Below, piece by piece: positions 25,045-32,972 of a stretch of DNA of 64,000 bases. Made by a program: the position numbers and the translations under genes. Source of the stretch: Streptomyces sp. NBC_00335 (GTDB taxonomy: Bacteria; Actinomycetota; Actinomycetes; Streptomycetales; Streptomycetaceae); NCBI RefSeq assembly GCF_036127095.1, contig NZ_CP108006.1:4092001-4156000 (forward strand), read 5' to 3'. The number at the start of each line of letters is the position of its first letter. The first letter of the stretch is position 1. A model generated the notes under the pieces. It did not search any database. It saw only the letters and a list, made by a program, of their open reading frames with translations, and had not been told where the DNA came from.

Positions 25045-25734
25045 CTAGCCCGCGGCCACCTCGAACTCGATGGTCTTGCTTCCGCTCTGACCCCAGTCGG
25101 TGGTGACGTCGGCCTGCAGCGTGTAGGTGCCGACTTCCCTGAGGCTGTCGTCAAAGTTGAAGAGGGTGATGCTCGGCGGCCGGCAACGGCCGCTGCTGTG
25201 GAGCTTGACCACCTCGCCGGCGCGCTTGAGCGTCCACTGCACGTAGCAGCTGGTGTCCAGGCGACCCGTCGCGTCGTAGACCTCGGTGTTGGCGCCGGGC
25301 GTGGACCGGGCCCGCCAGACGTTCGGCCCGATCTTGCCGCTCGACCCCATCAGGATGCGAACGGTCAAGGGGCCGGTGTGCTGCGGGGATTGCCGCGCGG
25401 CAGGCGCGGAGGGCGGGTTCACCGGCCGCGAGTTCTCGGGCTCGGAAGCGGGCCGCCGCGACGGCGTGGTGCCCTGGTCGGTCCCGGACCGCTCCGTCTC
25501 CTGCACGACAGGCGGCACGCGCGTGGCACTGCCGGCGTCGGGCGACACCGAGCCGTTCGGACGCGACGAGGGCTGCAACGAGGCCTGCGCCGGGGGCTGT
25601 CCGGACGCCGCGGGCGGCGGGGCGTCCGAGGCCAGCAGCTCCTTGACGGCGACCAGTCCGCCGAGAACGGTGAAGATGAAAACGACGATGACGATGAAAG
25701 GGTGATCAGCCAGATTCTTCTGTCCGCCGCTCAA
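25045..25734 (-). CDS. Membrane-anchored protein with disordered linker and C-terminal beta domain
   Basis: A 229-residue protein starting at TTG 25734 with a strong GGGAGGGA 6-7 bases upstream. Residues 12-33 form a single membrane helix. Residues of about 37-120 are a Ser/Pro/Gln/Arg-rich linker. The last 105 residues form a compact domain with a Cys pair (SCYVQWTLKRAG ... SSGRCRPP) and beta strands ending in TIEFEVAAG. The topology suggests a type II exported domain. It converges with the imine reductase gene with only a 6-bp gap. No family recognised. Confidence 0.75.
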   Translation of the reverse strand: MSGGQKNLADHPFIVIVVFIFTVLGGLVAVKELLASDAPPPAASGQPPAQASLQPSSRPNGSVSPDAGSATRVPPVVQETERSGTDQGTTPSRRPASEPENSRPVNPPSAPAARQSPQHTGPLTVRILMGSSGKIGPNVWRARSTPGANTEVYDATGRLDTSCYVQWTLKRAGEVVKLHSSGRCRPPSITLFNFDDSLREVGTYTLQADVTTDWGQSGSKTIEFEVAAG

Positions 25735-25947
25735 CGAGATTCCCTCCCCTAACCCCGCTCTTCGCTGCCGGGGTGACCTCGTGGGCTGCCGACCCTAGCG
25801 GCTCCCGGACCACCCCTGCGGGCGAATGCCGACGCCGGCCCGACCGCCGGCCCGACCGCCGGCCCCGCCCGGCGCGCCAACGGCGCGCGAACGACGTCCG
25901 GCCGGTCCGGGCTCGCGCCCGGCCGGCCGGTGACGTACTGCGAGACC

Positions 25948-25965
25948 GGGCCCCGGACGGGGCCC
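25948..25965. terminator. GC hairpin after pirin gene
   Basis: GGGCCCC (25948-25954), GGAC loop, GGGGCCC (25959-25965). It begins 8 bases beyond the pirin stop codon on the minus strand and probably ends that transcript. The rest of the 25735-25973 gap holds GCCGGCCCGACC short repeats. Confidence 0.6.
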
Positions 25966-25973
25966 GCTGCCTC

Positions 25974-26972
25974 CTACTCGGCGTCCGCCTCGCCCGTGCC
26001 GCGGTGGCCGAGGCCGGTGCGCGCGGTGGTGGGGATGCGGCCCAGCCGGCCCGCCTGGAAGTCGTCGAACGCCTGCTGCAGCTCGTGCTTGCTGTTCATC
26101 ACGAACGGCCCGTAGTGCGCCATCGGCTCCCGGATCGGCTGCCCGCCGAGCAGGACGATCTCCAGCGCGGGGGCATTGGAGTCCTGACCCTCGTCGGCCC
26201 GCAGGGTCAACGAGCCGCCCTCGCCGAAGACCGCGGTCTGCCCGGTGTGGATGGGCCGCCGGTCCTCGCCGACCGAGCCGCGCCCGGCCAGTACGTACGC
26301 CAGGGCGTTGAAGTCCTCGCGCCACGGGAGGGTGATCTGCGCGCCGGGTGCGACCGTCGCGTGGATCATCGTGATCGGGGTGTGGGTGATGCCGGGGCCC
26401 TGGTGACCGTCCAGCTCACCGGCGATCACGCGGAGCAGGGCGCCGCCGTCCGGGGTGGAGAGCAGCTGGACCTGGCCGCCGCCGATGTCCTGGTAGCGCG
26501 GGGGCATCATCTTGTCGGAGGCGGGGAGGTTCACCCACAGCTGCAGGCCGTGGAACAGCCCGCCGGACACCACGAGCGACTCCGGCGGCGCCTCGATGTG
26601 CAGCAGGCCGCTACCGGCTGTCATCCACTGCGTGTCGCCGCCGTTGATGACTCCGCCGCCGCCGTTGCTGTCCTGGTGGACGAAGGTTCCGTCGATCAGG
26701 TAGGTGACGGTCTCGAAGCCGCGGTGGGGGTGCCAAGGGGTCCCCTTCGGCTCGCCCGGTGCGTACTCCACCTCACCCATCTGGTCCATCATGATGAACG
26801 GGTCGAGGTACTGGTAGTTGATCCCGGCGAACGCACGGCGCACCGGGAATCCCTCACCCTCGAAGCCACCCGGGGCGGTCGTGACGGCCAGCACCTTGCG
26901 GGCGGTCGTCTCCTGGGCCGGCTCCCCGACGCGCGGGAGCGTCAACGGGTTCTCCACAGTCACTGCAGGCAT
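25974..26972 (-). CDS. Pirin-family protein
   Basis: A 332-residue bicupin starting MPAVTVENPL, with AGGAGG upstream of ATG 26972. The N-terminal cupin holds the four metal ligands of pirins: His81 and His83 in HPHRGFETVTY, His125 and Glu127 in GSGLLHIEA. Members bind Fe or other metals and act as quercetinases or redox-linked cofactors; S. ambofaciens PirA modulates fatty-acid oxidation. It diverges from an FAD oxidoreductase gene over 224 bp, so both may belong to one oxidative response. Confidence 0.93.
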   Translation of the reverse strand: MPAVTVENPLTLPRVGEPAQETTARKVLAVTTAPGGFEGEGFPVRRAFAGINYQYLDPFIMMDQMGEVEYAPGEPKGTPWHPHRGFETVTYLIDGTFVHQDSNGGGGVINGGDTQWMTAGSGLLHIEAPPESLVVSGGLFHGLQLWVNLPASDKMMPPRYQDIGGGQVQLLSTPDGGALLRVIAGELDGHQGPGITHTPITMIHATVAPGAQITLPWREDFNALAYVLAGRGSVGEDRRPIHTGQTAVFGEGGSLTLRADEGQDSNAPALEIVLLGGQPIREPMAHYGPFVMNSKHELQQAFDDFQAGRLGRIPTTARTGLGHRGTGEADAE

Positions 26973-27134
26973 GGTCGGAACCTCCTTCTGGCGTCGAGTT
27001 TAGTTGAAACCCGAACTTTCTGCCACCCGACAGAACAGCCGGCCCGCCCACGGCATTCCCGGGCCGCTCCACCCCGGCGGCCGGGCCCGGATCCGTCCCG
27101 ACGGTGGGCCCGCAAAGTGACCTGGGTCACAAGT

Positions 27135-27161
27135 TGTCACAGGGGTGGATCACGCGGTGTC
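27135..27161 (+). promoter_or_regulatory. ECF41-type sigma factor promoter
   Basis: TGTCACA (27135-27141), 16 bases, then TGTC (27158-27161). The published ECF41 (SigJ group) promoter is TGTCACA-N16-CGTC, so the match is exact except for the first base of the -10. It lies 35 bp before the FAD oxidoreductase start. ECF41 factors typically control oxidoreductase, carboxymuconolactone decarboxylase or epimerase genes. No ECF41 sigma gene is in the window. Confidence 0.65.
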
Positions 27162-27196
27162 TTAAGGCCGAACCCCTGAAGCGGAGGAGAGACACC

Positions 27197-28411
27197 ATGG
27201 CTGAGAACACTCGGAACACTGCTGTTGTCGTCATCGGTGGCGGATACGCCGGTGTCATGGCGGCCAACCGCCTGACGCAGCGCGCCGACGTGACGGTGAC
27301 GCTCATCAACCCTCGTTCCACCTTCGTCCACCGGGTCCGCCTGCACCAGCTGGTGGGCGGGTCCGACGCGGCGGTCGTGGAGTACCGGGAGGTGCTGGCC
27401 GAGGGCGTCGGCCTGGTCGTCGACTCCGTGACCCTGATCGACGCGGCCGGGCGCAGCGTGCTGCTGGCCTCCGGCGACGCGATCCCTTACGACTACCTCG
27501 TCTACGCGGTCGGCAGCGGCAGCGCCGACCTGCTGGTGCCCGGAGCGGCCGAGTTCGCCCACCCGATCGCCACCTTCGAGGACGCGCAGCGGCTGCGCCC
27601 GGTCCTCGACGCCTCGCCCTCGACGGCCGCGGTGACGGTGGTCGGGGCCGGTCCGACCGGCATCGAGACCGCCGCCGAACTGGCCGAGCAGGGCCGGGCC
27701 GTGACCCTGGTCTGCGGCGGAGTGCTGGGCCCGTACCTCCACGCGCGCGGCCGGCGCTCGGTGGCCGGGCGGCTGGCGGCGCTCGGCGTGACCGTGGTCG
27801 AAGGCCCGGACACGAAGGTGACGGCGGTGACCCGCGATGCCGTACGCCTCGCCGACGGCCGCGAGCTGCCCAGCCGGGTCACCATCTGGACCGCCGGATT
27901 CAGCGTCCCGGACCTGGCCGCGCGCAGCGGGCTGAGCACCGACGCCCTGGGCCGCCTCCTCACTGACGAGACGCTGACCAGCGTGGACGACGTACGGATC
28001 CTGGCGGCGGGTGACTCGGCGGCTCCGTCGGGCCTGCCGCTGCGGATGAGCTGCCAGGCCGCGATGCCGCTGGGAGCGCGGGCCGCGGACACGGTCCTGG
28101 CCCGGCTCGGTGACGAGCAGCCCGAGACCCTCAGCCAGTCGTTCGGCGCCCAGTGCATCAGCCTGGGCCGCCGCGCCGGCATCTTCCAGTTCGGCAACCG
28201 GTCCGACATCGCGGTGGGGGTCCACATCGACGGCCGCCTGGGCGCGAAGATCAAGGAGACCGTCTGCAAGGTCATCGTCAAGCACCTGGCCGAGGAGGCG
28301 CACAAGCCCGGCGGGTACAGCCTGCACAAGGCTTCCGGAGACGCCCGGAGCCGGCGGCTGCTGCAGGCCCGGCCCGTCGACGCTCCGGCCGCCACCGAAC
28401 GTGCCGCCTAG
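27197..28411 (+). CDS. FAD-dependent oxidoreductase (NDH-2-like)
   Basis: A 404-residue flavoprotein with GGAGGAGA 6-8 bases before ATG 27197. Two Rossmann motifs are visible: FAD-binding VVVIGGGYAGVMAAN (residues 10-24) and NAD(P)-binding VTVVGAGPTGIETAAELAEQG near 155. A third FAD contact lies in VRILAAGDSAAP near 270. The arrangement matches type II NADH dehydrogenase/AIF-like pyridine nucleotide-disulfide reductases without the redox Cys pair. The C-terminal part (GAKIKETVCKVIVKHLAEE) may form a membrane-associating helix. It is expressed from a likely ECF41 promoter. Confidence 0.9.
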   Translation: MAENTRNTAVVVIGGGYAGVMAANRLTQRADVTVTLINPRSTFVHRVRLHQLVGGSDAAVVEYREVLAEGVGLVVDSVTLIDAAGRSVLLASGDAIPYDYLVYAVGSGSADLLVPGAAEFAHPIATFEDAQRLRPVLDASPSTAAVTVVGAGPTGIETAAELAEQGRAVTLVCGGVLGPYLHARGRRSVAGRLAALGVTVVEGPDTKVTAVTRDAVRLADGRELPSRVTIWTAGFSVPDLAARSGLSTDALGRLLTDETLTSVDDVRILAAGDSAAPSGLPLRMSCQAAMPLGARAADTVLARLGDEQPETLSQSFGAQCISLGRRAGIFQFGNRSDIAVGVHIDGRLGAKIKETVCKVIVKHLAEEAHKPGGYSLHKASGDARSRRLLQARPVDAPAATERAA

Positions 28412-28462
28412 TGCCGTGACCGGAAAGGCTTGCCGGGGCGCGGCGTCGGGCCACGGCACTAG
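28408..28462. terminator. Inverted repeat overlapping the oxidoreductase stop codon
   Basis: CTAGTGCCGTG (28408-28418) and its exact complement (28452-28462) flank 33 bases. The left arm contains the TAG stop. It could form a terminator stem or a bound site. Confidence 0.5.
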
Positions 28463-28504
28463 GGCCTCCGCGTGGGTACGACCCCTCACCGTGCGCGGAA
28501 CGCC

Positions 28505-28539
28505 GGAGCGGGCCGGAGGAGGATCCCCCGGCCCGCTCC
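28505..28539. terminator. Bidirectional terminator hairpin
   Basis: GGAGCGGGCCGG (28505-28516) pairs perfectly with 28528-28539 across an 11-base loop. It lies between the convergent oxidoreductase and first small secreted-protein genes. Confidence 0.8.
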
Positions 28540-28559
28540 GCCCCCGTAGTGCTGTCACG

Positions 28560-28940
28560 TCACTCCGAAATGACCACCGAGTTGATCGGGTGCAGATCCA
28601 CGGGCACGAACTCGTCGATGGGCATCGAGGTACAGGTGCCCCCGCCCTTCCAGCCGGTACACAGCTTGAACTTCCAGTTCTTGGTCTGGTTGTTCAAGAC
28701 CCAGTGCCACCCCTCCTGGCCGCTGAGGTTGTAGCTTCCCGCCCGCGAGAAGTGGTGGGTCGGCGCGACTCCCGCCGCCGGCGAGTCCTGCGGCCAGATG
28801 CACGCCTCGCCGGAGAGGCACCCGTAGACGGTGCCTTCCGACGCCTGCGCCGGGCTCGCCGCCAGGACCCCCGTACCCAGCGCCATCACCCCCGTGGCCG
28901 CCACTGCCGCGAGCTTCGTGCGTAAGGACGTACGTGCCAT
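28560..28940 (-). CDS. Small secreted Cys-containing protein (peptidase inhibitor I36-like), copy A
   Basis: A 126-residue protein starting at ATG 28940 with AAGGGGA 5 bases upstream. A Sec signal peptide (MARTSLRTKLAAVAATGVMALG..., cleavage near AQA-SE, residue 34) precedes a 90-residue mature domain with Cys in YGCLSGEACIW and LCTGWKGGGTC, and an NNQTKNWKF turn, resembling the I36 inhibitor/beta-gamma-crystallin-like family of Streptomyces. Its promoter region and signal peptide lie in a 187-bp block nearly identical to that of the gene at 29641-30006, while the mature domains differ. Export is confident; inhibitor activity is not. Confidence 0.8.
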   Translation of the reverse strand: MARTSLRTKLAAVAATGVMALGTGVLAASPAQASEGTVYGCLSGEACIWPQDSPAAGVAPTHHFSRAGSYNLSGQEGWHWVLNNQTKNWKFKLCTGWKGGGTCTSMPIDEFVPVDLHPINSVVISE

Positions 28941-29044
28941 CACAGTCCCCTTGTCAGTAGGAGCGGGATTCCCCCCGCAGCACTGATGTTCGGGAGTCCC
29001 GGCCGCTGCCGCGATCCTTTCGGGTACCGCCGAAACCTGCGCTC
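28858..29044. repeat. 187-bp direct repeat, copy A (promoter plus signal-peptide region)
   Basis: Identical to 29924-30110 except for five substitutions. It covers the codons for most of the signal peptide and all of the upstream region of the gene at 28560-28940. The match ends where copy B meets the stop codon of the regulator gene. Confidence 0.93.
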
Positions 29045-29134
29045 GGCGTCCCGGGACAACCACAGGCCCCGGACGGGCGTCCTCATGATCGTTACGTACG
29101 GACCGACGCCCACCGCATGACAGGAGCCCGATCA

Positions 29135-29572
29135 GTGACCACCCCGACGCACGAGGCCGACGGCGCGCAGCCCAGCGCGGAGGCGGCGGACACCGGGCAC
29201 GGGAACCCGCGGGCCGCGCTCGCCGCGCTGGGCTGGTCCGCCGCCGTCACGGCCGCGGTCGTGGCCGTCGGGTACTCCTCCTACCGGTGGGCGGCCACCG
29301 GCCTCCCGCTGGAACCGCTCCCCGGCTCGCCCTGGCCCTACCTCGCCACCTGGGGCGCCCTCTGTCTGGCCTGCTGCCTGCTGCTGCGCTGGTCGACGGG
29401 GTTCCAGGGCGTGGACGGCGCCGCCCAGGCGGTCGGCGCCCTGGCCTTCGGGGGCGTCCGCACCTCCCTGGCCCACCGCCCCGACCTCGCCCTCCTGTGG
29501 ACGTACGGCGCCCTCGCCCTCGCGCTGACCGCGGCGGCCGCGGTCTTCTGGCGGCTCCGCCACCGCTCCTGA
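29135..29572 (+). CDS. Small integral membrane protein
   Basis: A 145-residue protein. GTG 29135 is preferred because AGGAG lies 8 bases upstream; ATG 29117 is an upstream alternative. After a polar 30-residue head, hydrophobic helices lie near residues 31-52, 68-87 (LCLACCLLL) and 115-138, with Arg-rich ends. It sits between the two small secreted-protein genes that share the duplicated block, on the opposite strand. Function unknown. Confidence 0.65.
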   Translation: MTTPTHEADGAQPSAEAADTGHGNPRAALAALGWSAAVTAAVVAVGYSSYRWAATGLPLEPLPGSPWPYLATWGALCLACCLLLRWSTGFQGVDGAAQAVGALAFGGVRTSLAHRPDLALLWTYGALALALTAAAAVFWRLRHRS

Positions 29573-29581
29573 AACACGGCG

Positions 29582-29619
29582 ACGCCCGCCCCGGCCGCGT
29601 GCTGCGGCGGGACGGGCGT
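29582..29619. terminator. Hairpin between convergent genes
   Basis: ACGCCCG (29582-29588) pairs with CGGGCGT at the far end (ending at 29619), and the stem continues inward with one mismatch. It separates the small membrane protein gene from the second small secreted-protein gene. Confidence 0.5.
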
Positions 29620-29640
29620 GGCGGGCGCAGGGCCGGGCGA

Positions 29641-30006
29641 CTAGCAGGGGTCGATCTGGGCGACCGTCCCCCAGTTGATGCCGCCGCTCACCGCGTAGTA
29701 GGCGCCGTACGTGTGCACGCTCGACCCGTTGGTCAGGATGAACCGCGCACGCGTGCCCGACGTCTGGTTGTTGATCCACGAGCCGTTGGTCGACCACCAA
29801 GGGATGGCCCGCACGTCGCTGCACTGCCACATCTTGACGTAGGCCCCGGTGAAGTTCGGCCCCTCCCAGGCACAGAAGTAGGTGTACGGGCAGTCGGCCG
29901 CCGCCGACGCCTCGGCCGGCGATGCCGCCAGGACCCCCGTGCCCAGCGCCATCACCCCCGTGGCCGCCACTGCCGCGAGCTTCGTGCGTAAGGACGTACG
30001 TGCCAT
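29641..30006 (-). CDS. Small secreted Cys-containing protein, copy B
   Basis: A 121-residue protein starting at ATG 30006. The signal peptide is essentially the same as that of copy A (MARTSLRTKLAAVAATGVMALG..., cleavage near EASA-AA). The mature 85 residues differ: four Cys (DCPYTYFCAW, WQCSDV, terminal PC), a WWSTNGSWINNQTSG loop and an acidic/aromatic pattern typical of I36-like or beta-gamma-crystallin-like secreted proteins. The terminal Cys suggests a disulfide-closed fold. It lies 102 bp downstream of the regulator gene on the same strand and may be controlled by it. Confidence 0.8.
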   Translation of the reverse strand: MARTSLRTKLAAVAATGVMALGTGVLAASPAEASAAADCPYTYFCAWEGPNFTGAYVKMWQCSDVRAIPWWSTNGSWINNQTSGTRARFILTNGSSVHTYGAYYAVSGGINWGTVAQIDPC

Positions 30007-30110
30007 CACAGTCCCCTTGTCAGTAGGAGCGGGATTCCCCCCGCAGCACCGATGTTCGGGAGTCCCGGCCGCCGCCGCGATCCTTTCGGGCAGCGCCGAA
30101 ACCTGCGCTC
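29924..30110. repeat. 187-bp direct repeat, copy B
   Basis: Matches 28858-29044 at 182 of 187 positions. It spans the signal-peptide codons of the gene at 29641-30006 and its upstream region, ending inside the stop codon of the regulator gene (30109-30111). This copy has the native boundary and is probably the source. Confidence 0.93.
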
Positions 30111-31068
30111 AGCCGCCGCTGTGGAGGAGGTCCACGCCCAGGGCCGTCGCCGAGTGCAGGACCGCCTTGCCGTCCCGTGCCGTGGTGATCAGGCCCGCCG
30201 CGCGCAGGGTGCGGGTGTGCTCCGAGACCGACGGGAGGCTGATGTCGAGGTCGCGGGCCAGCTCGGAGGTGGTCCGCTGCTGGATCAGCAGCTGGAGCAC
30301 GGCCGCACGGGTCCGCCCCAGCAGCGCGTCCAGTGCGCCTTCCGCCCGGTCCGGGGAGACCAGCGGCAGGGGGGTCAGCGCCGGGTAGAGGAGTACGTAC
30401 GTCCCGTCCGGGTGGTCGTCCAGCAGCGGCCGGCCCGTCCAGAACGGCGAGGGCATGAGGACGAGTCCCCGCCCGCCGAGCCGGACCTCGTAGTCCGGCG
30501 GCCGGCCCACCTCGAAGACCAGGCCCGACCAGTCGGCCGCCGGGTGCGTGCTCGCCAGGCAGGCCTTGATCCCGTGCGCGGCCAGCAGCCGGGTCCGCCA
30601 GGCCACGTCCGCCTGGAAGGACTGCCGGATGCGCGGCCAGTGCGGGGCTATCAGGACGTCGTACGCGGAGCGGATCGCGGAGTCGAGCTGGTCCCAGGCC
30701 TCCCGGTCCTGCCCCCACAGGGCGCGCAGCCAGGACGGGGACCCGGGCGCCCGTACGGCGGCGCGGGCCAGCCCCTGCGGCGTGAGGAAGGGGACCCGGT
30801 CCCGGATGACGGTGAGGCCCTCCTCCAGGCTGCGCGCGTACGGCTCCACGAAGTGCGGGTTGTCGCCGTCGGGGCGCAGGAGGTCGAACAGCGGCCGCAC
30901 CCGGCCCGGCAGCTCCCGCGCGGCGAGGCTCCGCCAACGTCCGAAAACCGCCTGCTGGTCCGTACGCTGCGCGGCCACCAGCGCGAGGGCCAGCTCCACC
31001 AGGGGCAGGGGCTCGCTCGCGAAGGTGACGTTGAGCAGGTCCTCGGCCTCGAAGTGCACGCGCAGCAT
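30109..31068 (-). CDS. ArsR-like winged-helix regulator with large N-terminal domain
   Basis: A 319-residue protein starting MLRVHFEAEDLLNVTFA. The first 240 residues are an effector-like domain without a recognised motif. The last 75 (ALLGRTRAAVLQLLIQQRTTSELARDLDISLPSVSEHTRTLRAAGLITTARDGKAVLH) form an ArsR-type winged helix. This C-terminal HTH layout with DUF5937-like N-terminal domain is common in Streptomyces. No metal-binding Cys is at the DNA-binding helix. It precedes small secreted gene B by 102 bp and follows the SseB-like gene by 27 bp on the same strand. Confidence 0.85.
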   Translation of the reverse strand: MLRVHFEAEDLLNVTFASEPLPLVELALALVAAQRTDQQAVFGRWRSLAARELPGRVRPLFDLLRPDGDNPHFVEPYARSLEEGLTVIRDRVPFLTPQGLARAAVRAPGSPSWLRALWGQDREAWDQLDSAIRSAYDVLIAPHWPRIRQSFQADVAWRTRLLAAHGIKACLASTHPAADWSGLVFEVGRPPDYEVRLGGRGLVLMPSPFWTGRPLLDDHPDGTYVLLYPALTPLPLVSPDRAEGALDALLGRTRAAVLQLLIQQRTTSELARDLDISLPSVSEHTRTLRAAGLITTARDGKAVLHSATALGVDLLHSGG

Positions 31069-31095
31069 GTGAGCCCCCCGGCCGTGTGTGCCTGC

Positions 31096-31563
31096 CTAGC
31101 CGTACATGCGGCGCATGGCGAAGTCGACCATCTGCTCGACCGCCTTCGCGTCGAAGACCATCCGGTGGTCGCCCTCCATGTCGAGGACGAAGCCGTAGCC
31201 GGTGGGCAGCAGGTCGATCACCTCGGCGCCGGTGATCACGAAGTACTTGGACTCCTTGCCGGCGTACCGGCGCAGCTCCTTGAGCGTGGTGAACATCGGG
31301 ATGACCGGCTGCTGGGTGTTGTGCAGCGCGAGGAATCCCGGGGTGTCGCCGCGCGGGCAGTAGACCTTCGAGGAGGCGAAGATCTGCTGGAAGTCCTCGG
31401 CGGACAGCGACCCGGTCGTGAAGGCGCGTACCGCGTCCGCGAGGGAGGGCGGCGAGGGCTCGGGGTACAGCGGCTGCTGAGGCTGCTGCTGCGCGTAGCC
31501 CTGCTGGGGCTGGGCGTAGCCGCCCTGCTGCCCCGCGCTCACGTTCTGGTCATAGCCGTACAT
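31096..31563 (-). CDS. SseB-domain protein with Gln/Tyr-rich N-terminus
   Basis: A 155-residue protein starting MYGYDQNVSAGQQGG. Residues 1-38 are a Tyr/Gln/Pro-rich tail (QPQQGYAQQQPQQP). The rest matches the SseB N-terminal fold: a conserved CPRGDTPGFLALHNTQQPVIPMFTTLKELRRYAG stretch, then ITGAEVIDLLPTGYGFVLD. SseB proteins relate to serine sensitivity or secretion chaperone-like folds; in Streptomyces the role is unknown. It lies between the DUF397/XRE module and the ArsR-like gene, all on the minus strand. Confidence 0.82.
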   Translation of the reverse strand: MYGYDQNVSAGQQGGYAQPQQGYAQQQPQQPLYPEPSPPSLADAVRAFTTGSLSAEDFQQIFASSKVYCPRGDTPGFLALHNTQQPVIPMFTTLKELRRYAGKESKYFVITGAEVIDLLPTGYGFVLDMEGDHRMVFDAKAVEQMVDFAMRRMYG

Positions 31564-31611
31564 GGCCCGAAGCCTACCGAGGGCGTGGCCCGCCGGGACG
31601 ACGAGTTCCGG

Positions 31612-31815
31612 TCAGTGGGACTTCAGCCCCGTAACGAAGCCCGCCCAGGCGGTGGCTCCGATCATGAGGACGGGGCCGCCCTGCACCTTGGAGTCCCGGA
31701 CGGGGACGAGTCCGGTGAGCCCGTCAGCGACCTCGACGCAGTTACCGCCGTCGCCGTTGCTGTAGCTGCTCTTGCGCCAGTTGGCCGTACGCAAGTCAGC
31801 GTTGGTGCTTGCCAT
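31612..31815 (-). CDS. DUF397 protein (module 1)
   Basis: A 67-residue protein starting at ATG 31815 (MASTNADLRTANW) with GAGGA upstream. The DUF397 pattern is clear: WRKSSYSNGDGGNCVEVADGLTGLVPVRDSKVQGGPVLMIGATAWAGFVTGLK. DUF397 proteins are partners of XRE/DUF5753 (WhiJ-like) regulators. Its start overlaps the 3' end of the XRE gene by 20 bp, implying translational coupling. Confidence 0.92.
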   Translation of the reverse strand: MASTNADLRTANWRKSSYSNGDGGNCVEVADGLTGLVPVRDSKVQGGPVLMIGATAWAGFVTGLKSH

Positions 31816-32647
31816 TTCGGTAGTCCTCAGCCGCATCCTCGATCATCGCGAGGGACGCCTCCGGCGGCAGTGCGGCGGCCCTGAGCCGATCGTATGCCTT
31901 GCGGTAGTGCTTCACGAGGGCCGGATCGTCGACCGTCTGGCCGTGATACGGCCCCTCCGTGTACATCAGCGGCGGCTCGTCATCGAATTCCATGAACATG
32001 AGCGACAGCTCCATGAAGGGCCGGGTCGGCGCGTTCCACAGAAGGATCTGTGGAACGATGCGCCTTCGCCTCGCCAGGGCAGCGATCTGGTCCAGCTGCT
32101 CGGCCATCTCGGCTGGCGGGAGAAGCGGATTCCGCACCAGCGACTCGTGCAGGACAGCCCAGTACTCCGGCCTCTTCGGTTCGTCGAAGAGCTTGGACCG
32201 TCGCAAGCGCATGCTGATCTTCGCGTCCACTTCCTCCGGGAGGTCCAACGGATGGGTGGCGTGAATGACCGCGCGAGCGTACGCCTCGGTCTGGAGCAGC
32301 CCCGGAATGAGCGCGTTGCACCACTCCTCAATCGTCTGCGCCCGCAGCTCGGCTTCCGCTACCGGTGCGAAATACCCGGCGTGCGCACCCTGCTTCGCGT
32401 TACGAACGTCCTCGCAGCAGCGCGCGAAGAAGCCGTCCGTCCGCAGCACCTGATCAACATGCTGCGCCAGATCCACCGGCATGCGTCGCTGACCGCGCTC
32501 GATCTCGCTCAAGTAACTGGCCCCGTAGAAGCTGCCGTCGACGGTCTGCTGAAGCGTGAGCCCCGCCGCCTCCCGGCGCCAGCGCAACTCCTTGCCGTAG
32601 AACGCCGGGACGCTCGCCGAGCCGTCAATGTCCTTGCTCGTACCCAC
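31796..32647 (-). CDS. XRE-family (DUF5753, WhiJ-like) regulator, module 1
   Basis: A 283-residue protein starting at GTG 32647. The N-terminal helix-turn-helix is LRWRREAAGLTLQQTVDGSFYGASYLSEIERGQRRMP (about residues 20-57). The C-terminal DUF5753 domain has IPGLLQTEAYARAVI and a MEFDDEPPLMYTEG stretch. WhiJ-like regulators in Streptomyces work with DUF397 proteins and influence development. It diverges from a 68-residue protein and an anti-sigma-like ATPase. The same layout recurs at 57.2-58.8 kb. Confidence 0.92.
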   Translation of the reverse strand: MGTSKDIDGSASVPAFYGKELRWRREAAGLTLQQTVDGSFYGASYLSEIERGQRRMPVDLAQHVDQVLRTDGFFARCCEDVRNAKQGAHAGYFAPVAEAELRAQTIEEWCNALIPGLLQTEAYARAVIHATHPLDLPEEVDAKISMRLRRSKLFDEPKRPEYWAVLHESLVRNPLLPPAEMAEQLDQIAALARRRRIVPQILLWNAPTRPFMELSLMFMEFDDEPPLMYTEGPYHGQTVDDPALVKHYRKAYDRLRAAALPPEASLAMIEDAAEDYRNGKHQR

Positions 32648-32765
32648 CGTCAGAGCCTGCTTTCCACACTTCGCGCTGTGGACGGAAATCCCTTCCCAAG
32701 CTACGCCGGACCACGCCAGCCTGTGAGCAGTTCGTCACTCCCCGCTGCGAAAGGCCGGCTCCGCC

Positions 32766-32972
32766 ATGAGCGACCACCCCCACGACCACGAGGCGACCCA
32801 GGCCCTGGACAACCTCCGCTCCGCACTCGCGGGACACGGGATCGTCCTCCCCTCCCTCGACCTCCACCTCCTCTCCTACGCCGGGCGGTACGCGAGTCCA
32901 CCCCTCATCGCCCTCGGCAACTGCAACCCGGCCACGGCCCAGCGCCTGGCCGAAGCACTGGCGGGCCGGTGA
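32766..32972 (+). CDS. Small protein coupled to the HATPase gene, module 1
   Basis: A 68-residue protein beginning MSDHPHDHEATQALDNL, with the conserved-looking end [34 protein letters not shown]. Its TGA overlaps the GTG of the ATPase by 3 bases, indicating coupling. No domain is recognised, but similar small genes accompany WhiJ-type loci. Divergent from the XRE gene across 118 bp. Confidence 0.75.
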   Translation: MSDHPHDHEATQALDNLRSALAGHGIVLPSLDLHLLSYAGRYASPPLIALGNCNPATAQRLAEALAGR

